Assembly: GCA_964405975.1 (NCBI GenBank)
Contig: CAYOPW010000001.1
Span: 1-64,000 of the forward strand
From: Hyphomicrobium_A sp964405975
Lineage (GTDB): Bacteria > Pseudomonadota > Alphaproteobacteria > Rhizobiales > Hyphomicrobiaceae
Reading direction: 5' to 3'
DNA: 64,000 nucleotides
Both the position numbers and the translations under genes were made by a program. Each line of letters starts with the position of its first letter. Positions within the stretch are counted from its first letter, which is position 1. Shown here one piece after another: positions 1 to 7,541 of the stretch. Under the pieces are notes generated by a model. That model was given only the letters and a program-made list of their open reading frames with translations. It made no database searches and was not told the origin of the DNA.

Positions 1-63
1 ATGAACGCCGGGATGACGTTGGGAGGAGGGGGGCGCTTGCGGCACTTAGCCGGCATAAGAAAA

Positions 64-85
64 CGGAGCCCCCGAAGGGGCCCCG
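64..85 (-). terminator. Intrinsic terminator of the small gene at 108-272
   Basis: Read on the minus strand this is a GC-rich hairpin with a UUCG-type four-base loop and one stem mismatch, followed at once by TTTTCTTAT. It lies about 20 bp past the stop of the minus-strand ORF ending at 108, which is where a rho-independent terminator is expected. It supports that short ORF being a real transcribed gene. Confidence 0.7.
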
Positions 86-107
86 CTTACTCAGTTTATC
101 GGGCGAT

Positions 108-272
108 TTATACGCGCTTACGCGTGCAAACTGCATAAAGGCGTGGCTTCGCCGTTTTGTGCGCCGCCTTTAGTGAACGCTGCGCTTCGAAACACGCCTT
201 AGCTGACGTGTACTCGGTCTGCGTCATGGGTTCGGTCGTATGGACCGCGTAGACAAGAAGTAGCCACTTCAT
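108..272 (-). CDS. Small hypothetical protein, 54 aa
   Basis: Unrecognised short protein. It opens with a hydrophobic stretch (MKWLLLVYAV) that could be an uncleaved signal or anchor, then a polar, basic region ending RLYAVCTRKRV, with two cysteines (residues 27 and 49). The ATG at 272 was chosen because GAGG lies about 7 bases upstream; the open frame extends further upstream to 461 but without a hydrophobic start or ribosome site. A hairpin terminator follows the stop. Short proteins of this look are scattered in rhizobial genomes, from memory, without known function. Confidence 0.5.
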   Translation of the reverse strand: MKWLLLVYAVHTTEPMTQTEYTSAKACFEAQRSLKAAHKTAKPRLYAVCTRKRV

Positions 273-576
273 GATCAACCTCGGAGTTAGGGGAGACCTC
301 ACCCCGTATTGCAGTTTCTCCCTTTGGAGGCCCGCGAAGGGCTCCGCCGTTTTTTCTGTGGCCCGGTCAGGGAGGCGCTTCATACCTTCGTCGCGTAGCA
401 AGTCAATGACGGACGCCGCGCGCAATCGGTGACATGATGACGCCGGTTGCAGTCCGCACATAGCTGCTCTTCGATCAGGTCATGGCCTCGTCAAGAGGCG
501 TGATGCTACAACTCCGCTTCATGCAAACGATCAATGACGATATTCGATATCGCGATGACGAACTTGCCGCCAGTCT

Positions 577-2454
577 CTACGCTGCCCGTGAAGCGGTATC
601 AGCCTCTAAATTAGACTCCGGTGCAGATGCATGAGAGGCCCTGAGTGGGCGAAACATCGAACCGTCTGCGGGCATGGCCCAACTGAGTCCTGTTGCGTCC
701 GCTGGTTCTGACGCATCTCTTCCGGTGCCGGTCTCGACGATCTCCGCATGCGCTGCACGGCGCACGTCGCGCACAACAAAGAACCCGATCAAGAATCCCA
801 TAAACTGCAGCGGCCAGCGAACCGGAACGGGAAGAAAGTGTGTTTCCTGCATTGCGGCCGTTAGCCGCTTCGACCACGGCAGATCAAAGGGAACATGGAT
901 CGCGATCGTCAGCGCATAGGCGACGTAGATGACAATGCTGATCGCGAGACCATCGAGGATCCGCTCTATCGCATTAGGGTATCGACTGAGGCCCGGGAGA
1001 ACCGGCCACGATGGCATCCGGCCTAGCCGGCTAATCGCCACGGTTAGGAGAAACGGCAAAACCATCCAGGGCAACGTTCTGTAGACCGAGAACACGAACC
1101 GATCCGTTCCCTCAATGCCCTGGTAGTTCTTGATGAGTGCAGAGACGGCCTGAATCGAAAAGAAGGCGACCGCAGCCAGAAGGCCGGCAGCAATGTATCG
1201 TCCCCACGGCGTAGAGGGCGCGCCTGAAAGCCGCCGGCTTGAGCCGACGATTGCACCGATCAACGCCGCCACTGTCATAATGAATGAGAACCGCGCCAAC
1301 GCGTCCCATCCGATCGGGCTATACTTCTCACCAACGTTGCCGAGGAAAAGAACGAGAAATCCACCAAAGGCGACTACGAGAAACAGCCACAAGATGCGAT
1401 CTAGATCAACGGGTTCGATACGTCCAAGGCCGACGAAGCCGAGCTTCTTGAGATGTTCCAGCCGGCCCGACGCTTCGCCGCCGGAGAGGATCACCGACTT
1501 TGCAGTGAGGTCGGCTGCCTGATGCATTAGCATTTCGTACTCGATCTTGAAATAGCCTTCGATCTGGCGCAGGTGGTTGTCGAAATCCTTGCCCGTCAAG
1601 TGCAGTGAGCCCTGCCCTGCTGTCTGAGATCCATCGGCCAGACGGTCTCTCAGGGTCGTTTCGACTTTAGCGACTGCCTCCCGATCAAGATGTCCGACTT
1701 CTGAAAGCATGGTGAGAAGTACCGGCAAGGTCTCGTTCTGAGACTTGCCTTGTTCGACGCGCTCAACCATTTTCACGATCGTGATCGCAAGTTGGGTCTT
1801 TCGCTCATGTGCATTCTCGATCTCGGAAAGAAGTTTCATGTCGTCGCGGGTCAACACGCGCGTGTCGTCATCATTCCAAGAGCGTAGCAAACGCAACAGC
1901 GTTGCGACCTTTCGCCAGTTCTTAAAGGTAACCGGGCCAACGTCGTTAGGGTCATCCGTAATATAGATTCCGTACTTTGCTAGGGCCTCCCTGTAAGCGC
2001 GGTGCTCGTCCCTGCTAGATACAAATTCGTTCGTCATCAGGTGTTCGGTGAGTGCCTCGCGGTCTCCATGCAGATGGCTTGCACTATGAAGCCAGACGAC
2101 CATGGAGCGCTCGACGTCGCGGAAAATCTGCAGCTGCATGACGGCGCCTAACGTGAATGCGGCCAGAAGCGGCGCCTGATCTCTGAAGGCCTCATTAAGA
2201 TCGCCGATAAAGGGCAGCGACTTGCCTATCTTGATCGCTAATTCGCCCGAATAATGAAATGCAATGACCATGGCCGCATAGACGGCGATAAAAAGCGCGA
2301 TAAAAAGAGCTCTTGCCGTTGGATTGTTAGGCAGACGGCGGCTGTCGTAGTCGCGAATCATGGTCGGGCGCAATGCCGCCCACAGACCCACGAGTCCTAT
2401 GAAAAAGGCCAGGGCCTGCCAGTTTGGAAGGTCGTTCGCGTTAATCTGAAGCAC
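577..2454 (-). CDS. Large multi-pass membrane protein of unknown function, 625 aa
   Basis: I do not recognise a named family. From the chosen start there are three hydrophobic segments near residues 13-29, 49-68 and 93-108, then about 240 mostly charged residues, then about six more segments between residues 355 and 575 and a polar tail. The soluble middle is rich in charged helices and probably lies on one face of the membrane as a sensory or scaffolding part (inference). The GTG at 2454 is preferred over an upstream ATG at 2607 because an AGGGGGA site lies 5 bases before it, and the extra 51 residues upstream look like translated leader. No partner gene adjoins it. Confidence 0.6.
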   Translation of the reverse strand: MLQINANDLPNWQALAFFIGLVGLWAALRPTMIRDYDSRRLPNNPTARALFIALFIAVYAAMVIAFHYSGELAIKIGKSLPFIGDLNEAFRDQAPLLAAFTLGAVMQLQIFRDVERSMVVWLHSASHLHGDREALTEHLMTNEFVSSRDEHRAYREALAKYGIYITDDPNDVGPVTFKNWRKVATLLRLLRSWNDDDTRVLTRDDMKLLSEIENAHERKTQLAITIVKMVERVEQGKSQNETLPVLLTMLSEVGHLDREAVAKVETTLRDRLADGSQTAGQGSLHLTGKDFDNHLRQIEGYFKIEYEMLMHQAADLTAKSVILSGGEASGRLEHLKKLGFVGLGRIEPVDLDRILWLFLVVAFGGFLVLFLGNVGEKYSPIGWDALARFSFIMTVAALIGAIVGSSRRLSGAPSTPWGRYIAAGLLAAVAFFSIQAVSALIKNYQGIEGTDRFVFSVYRTLPWMVLPFLLTVAISRLGRMPSWPVLPGLSRYPNAIERILDGLAISIVIYVAYALTIAIHVPFDLPWSKRLTAAMQETHFLPVPVRWPLQFMGFLIGFFVVRDVRRAAHAEIVETGTGRDASEPADATGLSWAMPADGSMFRPLRASHASAPESNLEADTASRAA

Positions 2455-2899
2455 GAGAGTCCCCCTCGCTCGTTGGCTCACGCCACCGCCGTGCTGGAAG
2501 AAGGCTGCATCATCTCTAACCCCCGGCCTTCTATCTCGAAATGCGCTGTAACAGATTTTTCGAGTCGCTACTGTTGCCCGCTGTCCCGATCCCCAACGCT
2601 GTGGCAATGTCTCAGTCGGGGCCAGCTCCGCGTCGCCATTGTATTGGCAACCGCGGTCTCTCTATAAGGTCCATAGGAGAGCCTCAGACCGGCGAACGCC
2701 AGTTCTTGGAATGCAGTTCCGTCATCCGTGAGCCATTTGTCGCTAAACACCGGGTGGAATGTTCGCTTTGGGTCAGGCGCATGAGCGTTGCCGCGTCAAG
2801 GCGGGTGCCTGCCGTGAGGGCTCCTAATCACTGAGCATGAAAGTGTGGATGGCGGCCCGCACGGCTACCATCTGCATGCTTTGCGTTGACGTATCCAAT
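2455..2899. other. Gene-poor stretch between the membrane protein and the Lrp-like gene
   Basis: No ORF here has both a ribosome site and a recognisable protein. A 60-codon minus-strand frame at 2568-2750 is open, but nothing supports it. The stretch probably holds the promoter and leader of the membrane protein gene, plus possible gene remnants. Confidence 0.4.
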
Positions 2900-3154
2900 T
2901 TACCTGTGAACCGGGCGCACGGCGGCGACGATATTCGTCTGCACAATCCCTTCCACCGGCGCGATTCTCTCCAGGATCGCCTTGCTTGCATTGTCGTAGC
3001 TGTTGCAGTCGAGCTGGGCGACGATCTTCTGTTCCGACAACATTACGACGTTGGCGAAGTTGCAGTTTACAAGTTCGACCCCCTTCAACGTATTCACGAC
3101 CTCGGTTGGATTGGCCGCTCTCAGCAATTCGATAAAGAGATAGATATTGACCAT
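2900..3154 (-). CDS. Stand-alone Lrp/AsnC-type ligand-binding (RAM) domain protein, 84 aa
   Basis: The protein resembles the C-terminal effector-binding domain of Lrp/AsnC regulators without a DNA-binding part: a beta-alpha-beta ferredoxin-like pattern opening MVNIYLFIELL, then a helix, then the strands around VNCNFANVVML and KIVAQLDCNSY, and a final strand IVQTNIVAAV. Such single-domain proteins form oligomers that bind amino acids, and may modulate full-length Lrp proteins (family knowledge, not shown here). The ATG at 3154 has GGAGA 7 bases upstream; the longer frame to 3253 lacks a site. A full-length Lrp regulator lies in this window at 26249-26737. Confidence 0.6.
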   Translation of the reverse strand: MVNIYLFIELLRAANPTEVVNTLKGVELVNCNFANVVMLSEQKIVAQLDCNSYDNASKAILERIAPVEGIVQTNIVAAVRPVHR

Positions 3155-3316
3155 CTGCTTATCTCCGTTTTGCGTTTTCGTGAGGGGGCAAGATTTGAGC
3201 GCATAAGTGCAACGTGCGAAGCGCGTCAACGGCTTCATACTGTCGCGCTGCACCTCGTAGCGATACCAGTTTCTAGGCTAGGTTGGAATCCAGTGCAGTC
3301 TCGTGTCTCATCTTCG

Positions 3317-3344
3317 ATGTCCGCTTACGGCACTTAGCGGACAT
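3317..3344. repeat. Dispersed palindrome, copy 1 (ATGTCCGCT ... AGCGGACAT)
   Basis: Perfect 9-bp inverted arms around a 10-base loop. It is the first of six related elements found only in the first 7.4 kb, always outside genes. Elements of this kind are, to my recollection, abundant in Bradyrhizobium and related genomes. Confidence 0.7.
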
Positions 3345-3362
3345 AAACGCCGTCTCAGACAT

Positions 3363-3389
3363 TGTCCGCTTTCGGAAGCAAAGCGGACA
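3363..3389. repeat. Dispersed palindrome, copy 2 (TGTCCGCTT ... AAGCGGACA)
   Basis: The inverted arms are a perfect 9 bp around a 9-base loop, 18 bp after copy 1 in the same orientation. The pair lies downstream of the XRE-cupin gene stop at 3424, so it could fold into a large stem structure in that transcript. Confidence 0.7.
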
Positions 3390-3423
3390 CTACAGACGCC
3401 CGCCCGAATGCCTGCTCCCGACC

Positions 3424-4008
3424 CTAAGCAGTCACCACAACAATGGCGGCCGCATCCGTGCGCCCGGCGCAGCGGTAGCTGTGGGGCGCGGATGAGTCAA
3501 AATAGATGGAGTCGGATACGTTGAGCCTGTAGTCCTCGCCGTCGATGGTGATGATGAGACTGCCCTTTAGCACGAAGACGAGCTCGGCGCCGTCGTGAGT
3601 ATGCGGCTCGGATGGGGCGGCCCCGGCTCGAAATTCGGCATGGTAGCCTTCCAGCTTGCGATCGTTGACGGGGAAATCGAGGCTCTCGAAGAAATAGGCC
3701 GGGTTTTTCTGACCCGACATCGCGGGCAGGCGCAGGCGATCCTTCGCCCGCACGATGGTCGCGACACGCCTGTCGGCGTCATCTGTGAAGAAGTGCTCCA
3801 AACCGACGCCGAACACCAGCGCGATGCGCAAGAGGGTGGGAAGCGTCGGGAAAACCTGGCCGCGCTCGATCTTCGACAGCATGGCGGGCGAAAGGCCAGT
3901 GTGCGCCCCGACCTGAACGAGGCCGAGTTTCTTTCGCTGCCTGAGCCTTCGGATCTTTGGGCCTATGGCGTACTTCTCAAGCCCTTCGGCGAGTGTGTCG
4001 CTCAACAT
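3424..4008 (-). CDS. XRE-family transcriptional regulator with C-terminal cupin domain, 194 aa
   Basis: Residues 15-70 form a helix-turn-helix of the XRE type (IRRLRQRKKLGLVQVGAHTG, then SPAMLSKIERGQVFPTL), and residues 115-190 form a small cupin with the metal- or ligand-pocket pattern EPHTHDGAELVFVLKG and a second strand pair ending APHSYRC. The same architecture occurs in PuuR- and SutR-like regulators, which sense small metabolites and repress or activate nearby catabolic genes. The ligand here is unknown. A 7+3+7 palindrome at 4052-4068, about 45 bp upstream of the start, is a likely operator and suggests autoregulation. The fasciclin gene at 4206 is divergent and could be a target. Confidence 0.85.
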   Translation of the reverse strand: MLSDTLAEGLEKYAIGPKIRRLRQRKKLGLVQVGAHTGLSPAMLSKIERGQVFPTLPTLLRIALVFGVGLEHFFTDDADRRVATIVRAKDRLRLPAMSGQKNPAYFFESLDFPVNDRKLEGYHAEFRAGAAPSEPHTHDGAELVFVLKGSLIITIDGEDYRLNVSDSIYFDSSAPHSYRCAGRTDAAAIVVVTA

Positions 4009-4051
4009 TCCTGCGCTCGTTTTTCGTCTCGCTCAAATTGCACAGGCATTG

Positions 4052-4068
4052 TTTTACTCTAAGTAAAA
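4052..4068. promoter_or_regulatory. Palindromic operator TTTTACT-cta-AGTAAAA
   Basis: A perfect 7-bp inverted repeat with a 3-bp centre lies in the divergent region between the XRE-cupin regulator (start 4008) and the fasciclin gene (start 4206). XRE-cupin regulators usually bind short TTTAC...GTAAA palindromes near their own promoter (family knowledge), so this is the best candidate site for the adjacent regulator. Confidence 0.6.
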
Positions 4069-4205
4069 TGGTCTTTCACGTCACGAAAAGGTGACTCGCA
4101 TTCAAACATTTTTTCAGCATATGAAAAGCCTGTCAACCGACGCGGCTGGCGCGCGCGGGACAGCACCGCGTCCCCCCTGGAAGTCAGAGTTGAAGGAGAA
4201 AAGGT

Positions 4206-4706
4206 ATGAAGTCGCAGCTGAAGACAGTGATGATCGCCGCCGTGGCAGCTATGGGCATGGCCCTAAGCGCCCCAGACGTGCGCGCTATGGAGAAGAACAT
4301 CGTCGAGACGGCAGTCGACGCCGGCAAGTTCGCCACGCTCACCAAGGCGCTCGGTGCCGCCGGGCTGGTCGATACGCTCGAGGGTGAAGGTCCGTTCACG
4401 GTCTTCGCGCCAACTGACGAGGCGTTCGCCAAGCTACCAGCTGGAACCTTGGAGTCTCTGCTGAAGCCAGAGAACAAGGACCAACTGACGGCGATCCTCA
4501 CCTATCACGTGGTGCCGGGCGCGGTTAAGGCGGCAGACGTCGTGAGGCTCGACGAAGCGAAGACGGTGAACGGCCAGTTGGTCACCGTGAAGACGAGCGG
4601 CGACACCGTGATGATCAACGACGCCAAGGTCACCTCGACCGACATCGCTGCGTCGAACGGCGTTATCCACGTCATCGACACGGTCATCATGCCGCCGAAG
4701 ACCTAG
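4206..4706 (+). CDS. Secreted fasciclin (FAS1) domain protein, 166 aa
   Basis: The N-terminus is a signal peptide (basic MKSQLK, a hydrophobic AVAAMGMALSA core, then a likely cut near VRA-M). One FAS1 domain fills the rest: H1 motif FTVFAPTDEAFAKLP near residues 63-77, the YHVVPG segment near 100, and the closing NGVIHVIDTVIMP H2 region. FAS1 proteins are secreted adhesion or matrix-associated proteins, in bacteria often of unknown partner. GGAG-rich sequence (GAAGGAGAAAAGGT) precedes the ATG. The DUF378 membrane protein gene follows 72 bp downstream and may be cotranscribed. Confidence 0.9.
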   Translation: MKSQLKTVMIAAVAAMGMALSAPDVRAMEKNIVETAVDAGKFATLTKALGAAGLVDTLEGEGPFTVFAPTDEAFAKLPAGTLESLLKPENKDQLTAILTYHVVPGAVKAADVVRLDEAKTVNGQLVTVKTSGDTVMINDAKVTSTDIAASNGVIHVIDTVIMPPKT

Positions 4707-4778
4707 GTCGGCAGCTGAAACGTAAACTCGTCGGGCCCAAGTTAAAGGCGGCCCGGTTCGCTTGGGAAGGAGATACGC

Positions 4779-5012
4779 ATGAAATCGTTGAACCTGATTA
4801 CGCTAGTCCTGGTAATCGTCGGTGGCGTGAACTGGGGCCTGGTTGGACTCTTCAACGTTGACCTCGTCGCCGCAATTTTTGGCGAGGCGTCGTTCCTGGC
4901 GCGGGCTGTCTACGCCCTCGTCGGACTGTCCGCTCTGTGGCAGCTGATCCCCCTCGCTACCGCGTTCAGGACGGACGAAGGCTCCGCTCTGCAGAGGCAC
5001 TCGGCGCACTGA
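4779..5012 (+). CDS. DUF378 family small membrane protein, 77 aa
   Basis: Two hydrophobic helices (residues 4-26 and about 38-61) with the family pattern NLITLVLVIVGGVNWGLVG at the start and ALWQLIPL in the second helix match the DUF378 family of short inner-membrane proteins. Function is unknown. A GGAAGGAG site sits 7 bases before the ATG. The last 15 residues are polar and unconserved. A 13-bp perfect hairpin follows the stop. Confidence 0.85.
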   Translation: MKSLNLITLVLVIVGGVNWGLVGLFNVDLVAAIFGEASFLARAVYALVGLSALWQLIPLATAFRTDEGSALQRHSAH

Positions 5013-5022
5013 GCCAAGGCAA

Positions 5023-5056
5023 CCCCGCTGCTGCCACCCTCTCGGCAGCAGCGGGG
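5023..5056 (+). terminator. Long perfect hairpin after the DUF378 gene
   Basis: CCCCGCTGCTGCC pairs perfectly with its complement across an 8-base loop, starting 11 bp past the DUF378 stop. No T-run follows on either strand, so this is a strong hairpin that may end or stabilise the transcript rather than a classic terminator. Confidence 0.5.
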
Positions 5057-5650
5057 CTAGGTCCGTCGTATCGACGTCAAGTCCTCTAGTAGCTTCTGCG
5101 TCGACGACGCTCGGCTGGAGGTATGGGGACGGGTGATGTTGTCGCCGACCGGACTGCGCATCGAAGATATTGCGGCCCTGGAGAGATTGGCTGACGCGTG
5201 CCGCCTGGCGCACCCGTCTCATACGCAGCTCGAGGCGTCGGACGTATGACACACCGCTGCAGGGGGCCGCGAGTTGCGTGCTCGCTCAATCGTGCACTCT
5301 TGGCACTTGGCCGCGACAACGGCTTGCGTCGCAGCTATTTGCGCAGGCGATGGCAAGGCTCTGATACCTCGTGCTGCACGTATCAAACAGCTAGGGGAAA
5401 GATCCTGAGACAAATGAAGATCGCGATCGCGCGCTCTGCGATCCACTCAAGGAGTCCTAAAGATTAGCATTCGTCGGACGCGAGAGGTCGCCCCCTGCCT
5501 CTTGCCTCCGTCGACCAGGTGGCCGGAGCGGACTTTGAGCCAAGCCCCCCGTCCAGGCAAGCCGCTCTGGTCACCTGGATTTCCTTTGCGCAGAAGTTGC
5601 GAGCCTTGCGCTGCCTTGCTGCGATCATTGCAGCCTCCAAAGGAGATCGA

Positions 5651-5675
5651 TGTCTGCTCGTGGCCCTTAGCGGAC
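5651..5675. repeat. Dispersed palindrome, copy 3 (degenerate)
   Basis: TGTCTGCT and AGCGGACG arms form a slightly degenerate copy of the element at 3317-3344. A fourth copy follows 19 bp downstream, so the copies occur in close pairs here as they do at 3.3 kb. Confidence 0.55.
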
Positions 5676-5694
5676 GTTGATCCGAACACGAGTC

Positions 5695-5722
5695 ATGTCT
5701 GCTTATGACCCAAAGCGGACAT
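5695..5722. repeat. Dispersed palindrome, copy 4
   Basis: ATGTCTGCTT and AAAGCGGACAT arms, one G-T pair, closely match copies 1 and 2. It lies 75 bp downstream of the stop of lpxD, in a region without genes. Confidence 0.65.
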
Positions 5723-5797
5723 AGGATCGCTCTGCCATCGATTTGCAGAATTCTGGCGAACGCCGGGCTAATGCCAGATTGCCCGCCTAGAGAGCCT

Positions 5798-6862
5798 TCA
5801 CGAGTTTTCTTTCGTGCCGCGCGCCGATAGTCGTTTCACGGTGGCTACCTCGCGCGCCCATTCTTTGAAGGGGCGCGCCGGCGTGCCTCCCATGCGCGAG
5901 CCCGGGGGAACGTCGTCCTTGACGTGCGCCATCCCAGCTATTTGCGCGCCCGCTCCAATCTTAACGTGTCCTACCACGCCGGAATGCCCTCCCATGACGA
6001 CGAAATCACCGAGCTCCGCCGAGCCTGCGATTCCCGTTTGGGCGACGATAACGCAATGGCGTCCGATTATCGCGTTATGACCGATTTGAACGAGATTATC
6101 GATCTTGGTCCCTTCACCTATGACCGTGTCGTTGAGGGCGCCGCGATCGATTGTGGAATTTGCGCCAATCTCAACGTCGCTTCCGATTATGACGCGGCCC
6201 ACCTGAGGCACCTTTAGGTGTCCCCCGGCCCCCATCGCAAATCCGAAACCGTCCTGGCCAATGCGGGCACCAGCATGCAAGATGACGCCATCGTCGACAA
6301 TGGCGTGTGTGACACTGGCTCCAGGGCCGACATAGCAATCCCGACCGATCGACACACGATAACCCACTACTGCCCCCGCAGCGATAGTCGTACCACGACC
6401 GATTTGGGCCTCACGACCAATGACGGCTCCCGTCTCGATCGTCACGCCTTCATCGATCTGCGCCGTAGGGTGAATGAGTCCTCCGCCTCCGTGCTCATCG
6501 TGGAACTTGGCGCCGGCTGGCCGGAGGGCATCGACATAGAAGAGCCGCAGGGCATGCGCGAACGCGTTGTAAGGCGTCTTCGTCTTGAGTACAGCGGTGC
6601 TAATTGGCACACGGCTGACAAACGCTGGCGCAACAAGACAAGCGCCCGCCTGCGTCATTCCGAGTTGATTGAGATATTTGCGATTGTCGAAGAACGCGAG
6701 ATGCTGCGGCCGTGCGTCACCAAGCGGCTTCACGTCCTCGACGTCTGGCATCGCGTCCGGCACATCGCCAAGCTCAGCACCGAGCTTAGCTGCGATAAAC
6801 TTCAAGGGAAAGGGACCTGCCCTTTCAAAGAAACCGGGATGTTGCATCCTTTCCCCCAGCAC
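5798..6862 (-). CDS. lpxD: UDP-3-O-(3-hydroxyacyl)glucosamine N-acyltransferase, 354 aa
   Basis: The enzyme transfers a 3-hydroxyacyl chain from acyl carrier protein to the 2-amino group of UDP-3-O-acyl-glucosamine, the third step of lipid A synthesis. The N-terminal uridine-binding domain (to about residue 115, with HLAFFDNRKY) is followed by a left-handed beta-helix of hexapeptide repeats starting near IHPTAQIDEGVTI, the NSTIDRGAL and NLVQIGHNAIIG turns (the His is the expected catalytic base), and a C-terminal helix. Length fits the family. The GTG at 6862 follows AGGAGG by 5 bases. Unusually it is not next to bamA, fabZ or lpxA, so it may be a second copy (inference). Confidence 0.9.
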   Translation of the reverse strand: MLGERMQHPGFFERAGPFPLKFIAAKLGAELGDVPDAMPDVEDVKPLGDARPQHLAFFDNRKYLNQLGMTQAGACLVAPAFVSRVPISTAVLKTKTPYNAFAHALRLFYVDALRPAGAKFHDEHGGGGLIHPTAQIDEGVTIETGAVIGREAQIGRGTTIAAGAVVGYRVSIGRDCYVGPGASVTHAIVDDGVILHAGARIGQDGFGFAMGAGGHLKVPQVGRVIIGSDVEIGANSTIDRGALNDTVIGEGTKIDNLVQIGHNAIIGRHCVIVAQTGIAGSAELGDFVVMGGHSGVVGHVKIGAGAQIAGMAHVKDDVPPGSRMGGTPARPFKEWAREVATVKRLSARGTKENS

Positions 6863-6906
6863 GTGAGCCTCCTAATCGGACCCGCAAGACGGTGCGCTAG
6901 CCGCAT

Positions 6907-6946
6907 AGCAGTGCATACGCATATATAGCAGTGCATACGCATATAT
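6907..6946. repeat. 20-bp tandem duplication upstream of lpxD
   Basis: AGCAGTGCATACGCATATAT occurs twice head to tail with no mismatch. The core GCATACGCAT (6913-6922 and 6933-6942) recurs inverted at 7033-7042. The copies lie 45-85 bp upstream of the lpxD start, so they could be protein-binding sites or a simple slippage duplication. Confidence 0.75.
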
Positions 6947-7032
6947 AGACGCGCGGCGCTCTGCAACGTCTTGCCTGGCGACTCAGCCGCTCGACGGTAG
7001 CCCAGGGAATACAGATTTATCAATGTAGAGTG

Positions 7033-7042
7033 ATGCGTATGC
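7033..7042. promoter_or_regulatory. Inverted copy of the lpxD-upstream core (ATGCGTATGC)
   Basis: This is the exact reverse complement of the 10-bp core of the duplication at 6907-6946. Three copies of one 10-mer inside 130 bp upstream of a gene suggest a binding site, though no regulator can be named. Confidence 0.35.
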
Positions 7043-7186
7043 AAGGTCCAATTCGGTTTTGTCACTTGAGGATAATTCGAGAGATCTAGTGCCGTTCAGT
7101 CACAGCGCAGGATCTGTAAGCCCTCATTTTGACCATTTTGCGTACCTGCATTTGGCACTTGGCGGTCCTGAAAGTCGCCTCGAAGA

Positions 7187-7215
7187 ATGTCCGCTATTGG
7201 GGGCAAGGCGGACAT
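7187..7215. repeat. Dispersed palindrome, copy 5, left of the scaffold gap
   Basis: ATGTCCGCT and AGGCGGACAT arms belong to the same family as copies 1-4. The copy is part of a 55-bp sequence (7181-7235) that is repeated without change on the other side of the unknown bases. Confidence 0.7.
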
Positions 7216-7235
7216 CTGCGCTCGCCGGCTCTTGG

Positions 7236-7335
7236 NNNNNNNNNNNNNNNNNNNNNNNNNNNNNNNNNNNNNNNNNNNNNNNNNNNNNNNNNNNNNNNNN
7301 NNNNNNNNNNNNNNNNNNNNNNNNNNNNNNNNNNN
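7236..7335. other. Assembly gap, exactly 100 N
   Basis: A run of exactly 100 unknown bases is the usual placeholder for a scaffold join of unknown length. The 55 bp before it (7181-7235) and the 55 bp after it (7336-7390) are identical, so the two contigs stop in the same repeat. The true distance could be zero, an overlap, or an unresolved insertion. Confidence 0.95.
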
Positions 7336-7341
7336 CGAAGA

Positions 7342-7370
7342 ATGTCCGCTATTGGGGGCAAGGCGGACAT
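7342..7370. repeat. Dispersed palindrome, copy 6, right of the scaffold gap
   Basis: Identical to copy 5, as part of the 55-bp sequence flanking the unknown bases. If the contigs overlap, copies 5 and 6 are one element counted twice. Confidence 0.65.
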
Positions 7371-7541
7371 CTGCGCTCGCCGGCTCTTGGTTGCGCCCCG
7401 CTGACTGTGCGCATAGCCGTGCTGGTCCTTTTTCATTCCCCAGCTTCAGACTAAGGTGCCCGCAGCCGTCGTCCGTGGAAATAAGGCCGCCCTAATAACT
7501 GCCTACTAGCCAAATCCCACTTGTTGATTTCCAGCAGGTGA

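Larger units (their letters stand above)
5057..5797. other. Gene-free stretch with two repeat elements
   Basis: Several overlapping frames of 60-90 codons run here on both strands. None has a ribosome site, a hydrophobic start or a recognisable motif. The only structure seen is the hairpin at its left edge and two copies of the dispersed palindrome at 5651-5675 and 5695-5722. It may hold decayed genes. Confidence 0.5.
6863..7541. other. lpxD upstream region, repeats and scaffold gap
   Basis: No supported gene lies here. It holds the lpxD leader, a 20-bp tandem duplication at 6907-6946 with an inverted copy of its core at 7033-7042, two copies of the dispersed palindrome, and a run of unknown bases. 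Frames that run across the unknown bases are artefacts. Confidence 0.6.

Noticed and set aside
482..634. 50-codon plus-strand ORF
   Set aside because: It overlaps the end of the membrane protein gene on the other strand, has no ribosome site, and no recognisable sequence.
2568..2750. 60-codon minus-strand ORF in the gap after the membrane protein
   Set aside because: No ribosome site, no hydrophobic start and no family pattern.
6218..6928. 236-codon plus-strand ORF
   Set aside because: It is antisense to lpxD, whose protein is unmistakable; the frame is a by-product of its codon use.
6907..6946. Tandem 20-bp repeat as a CRISPR fragment
   Set aside because: Only two copies without spacers and no cas gene; it is a plain duplication.
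7059..7495. ORFs that run through the unknown bases
   Set aside because: They depend on 100 N being read as open codons, and both ends are the same repeat.
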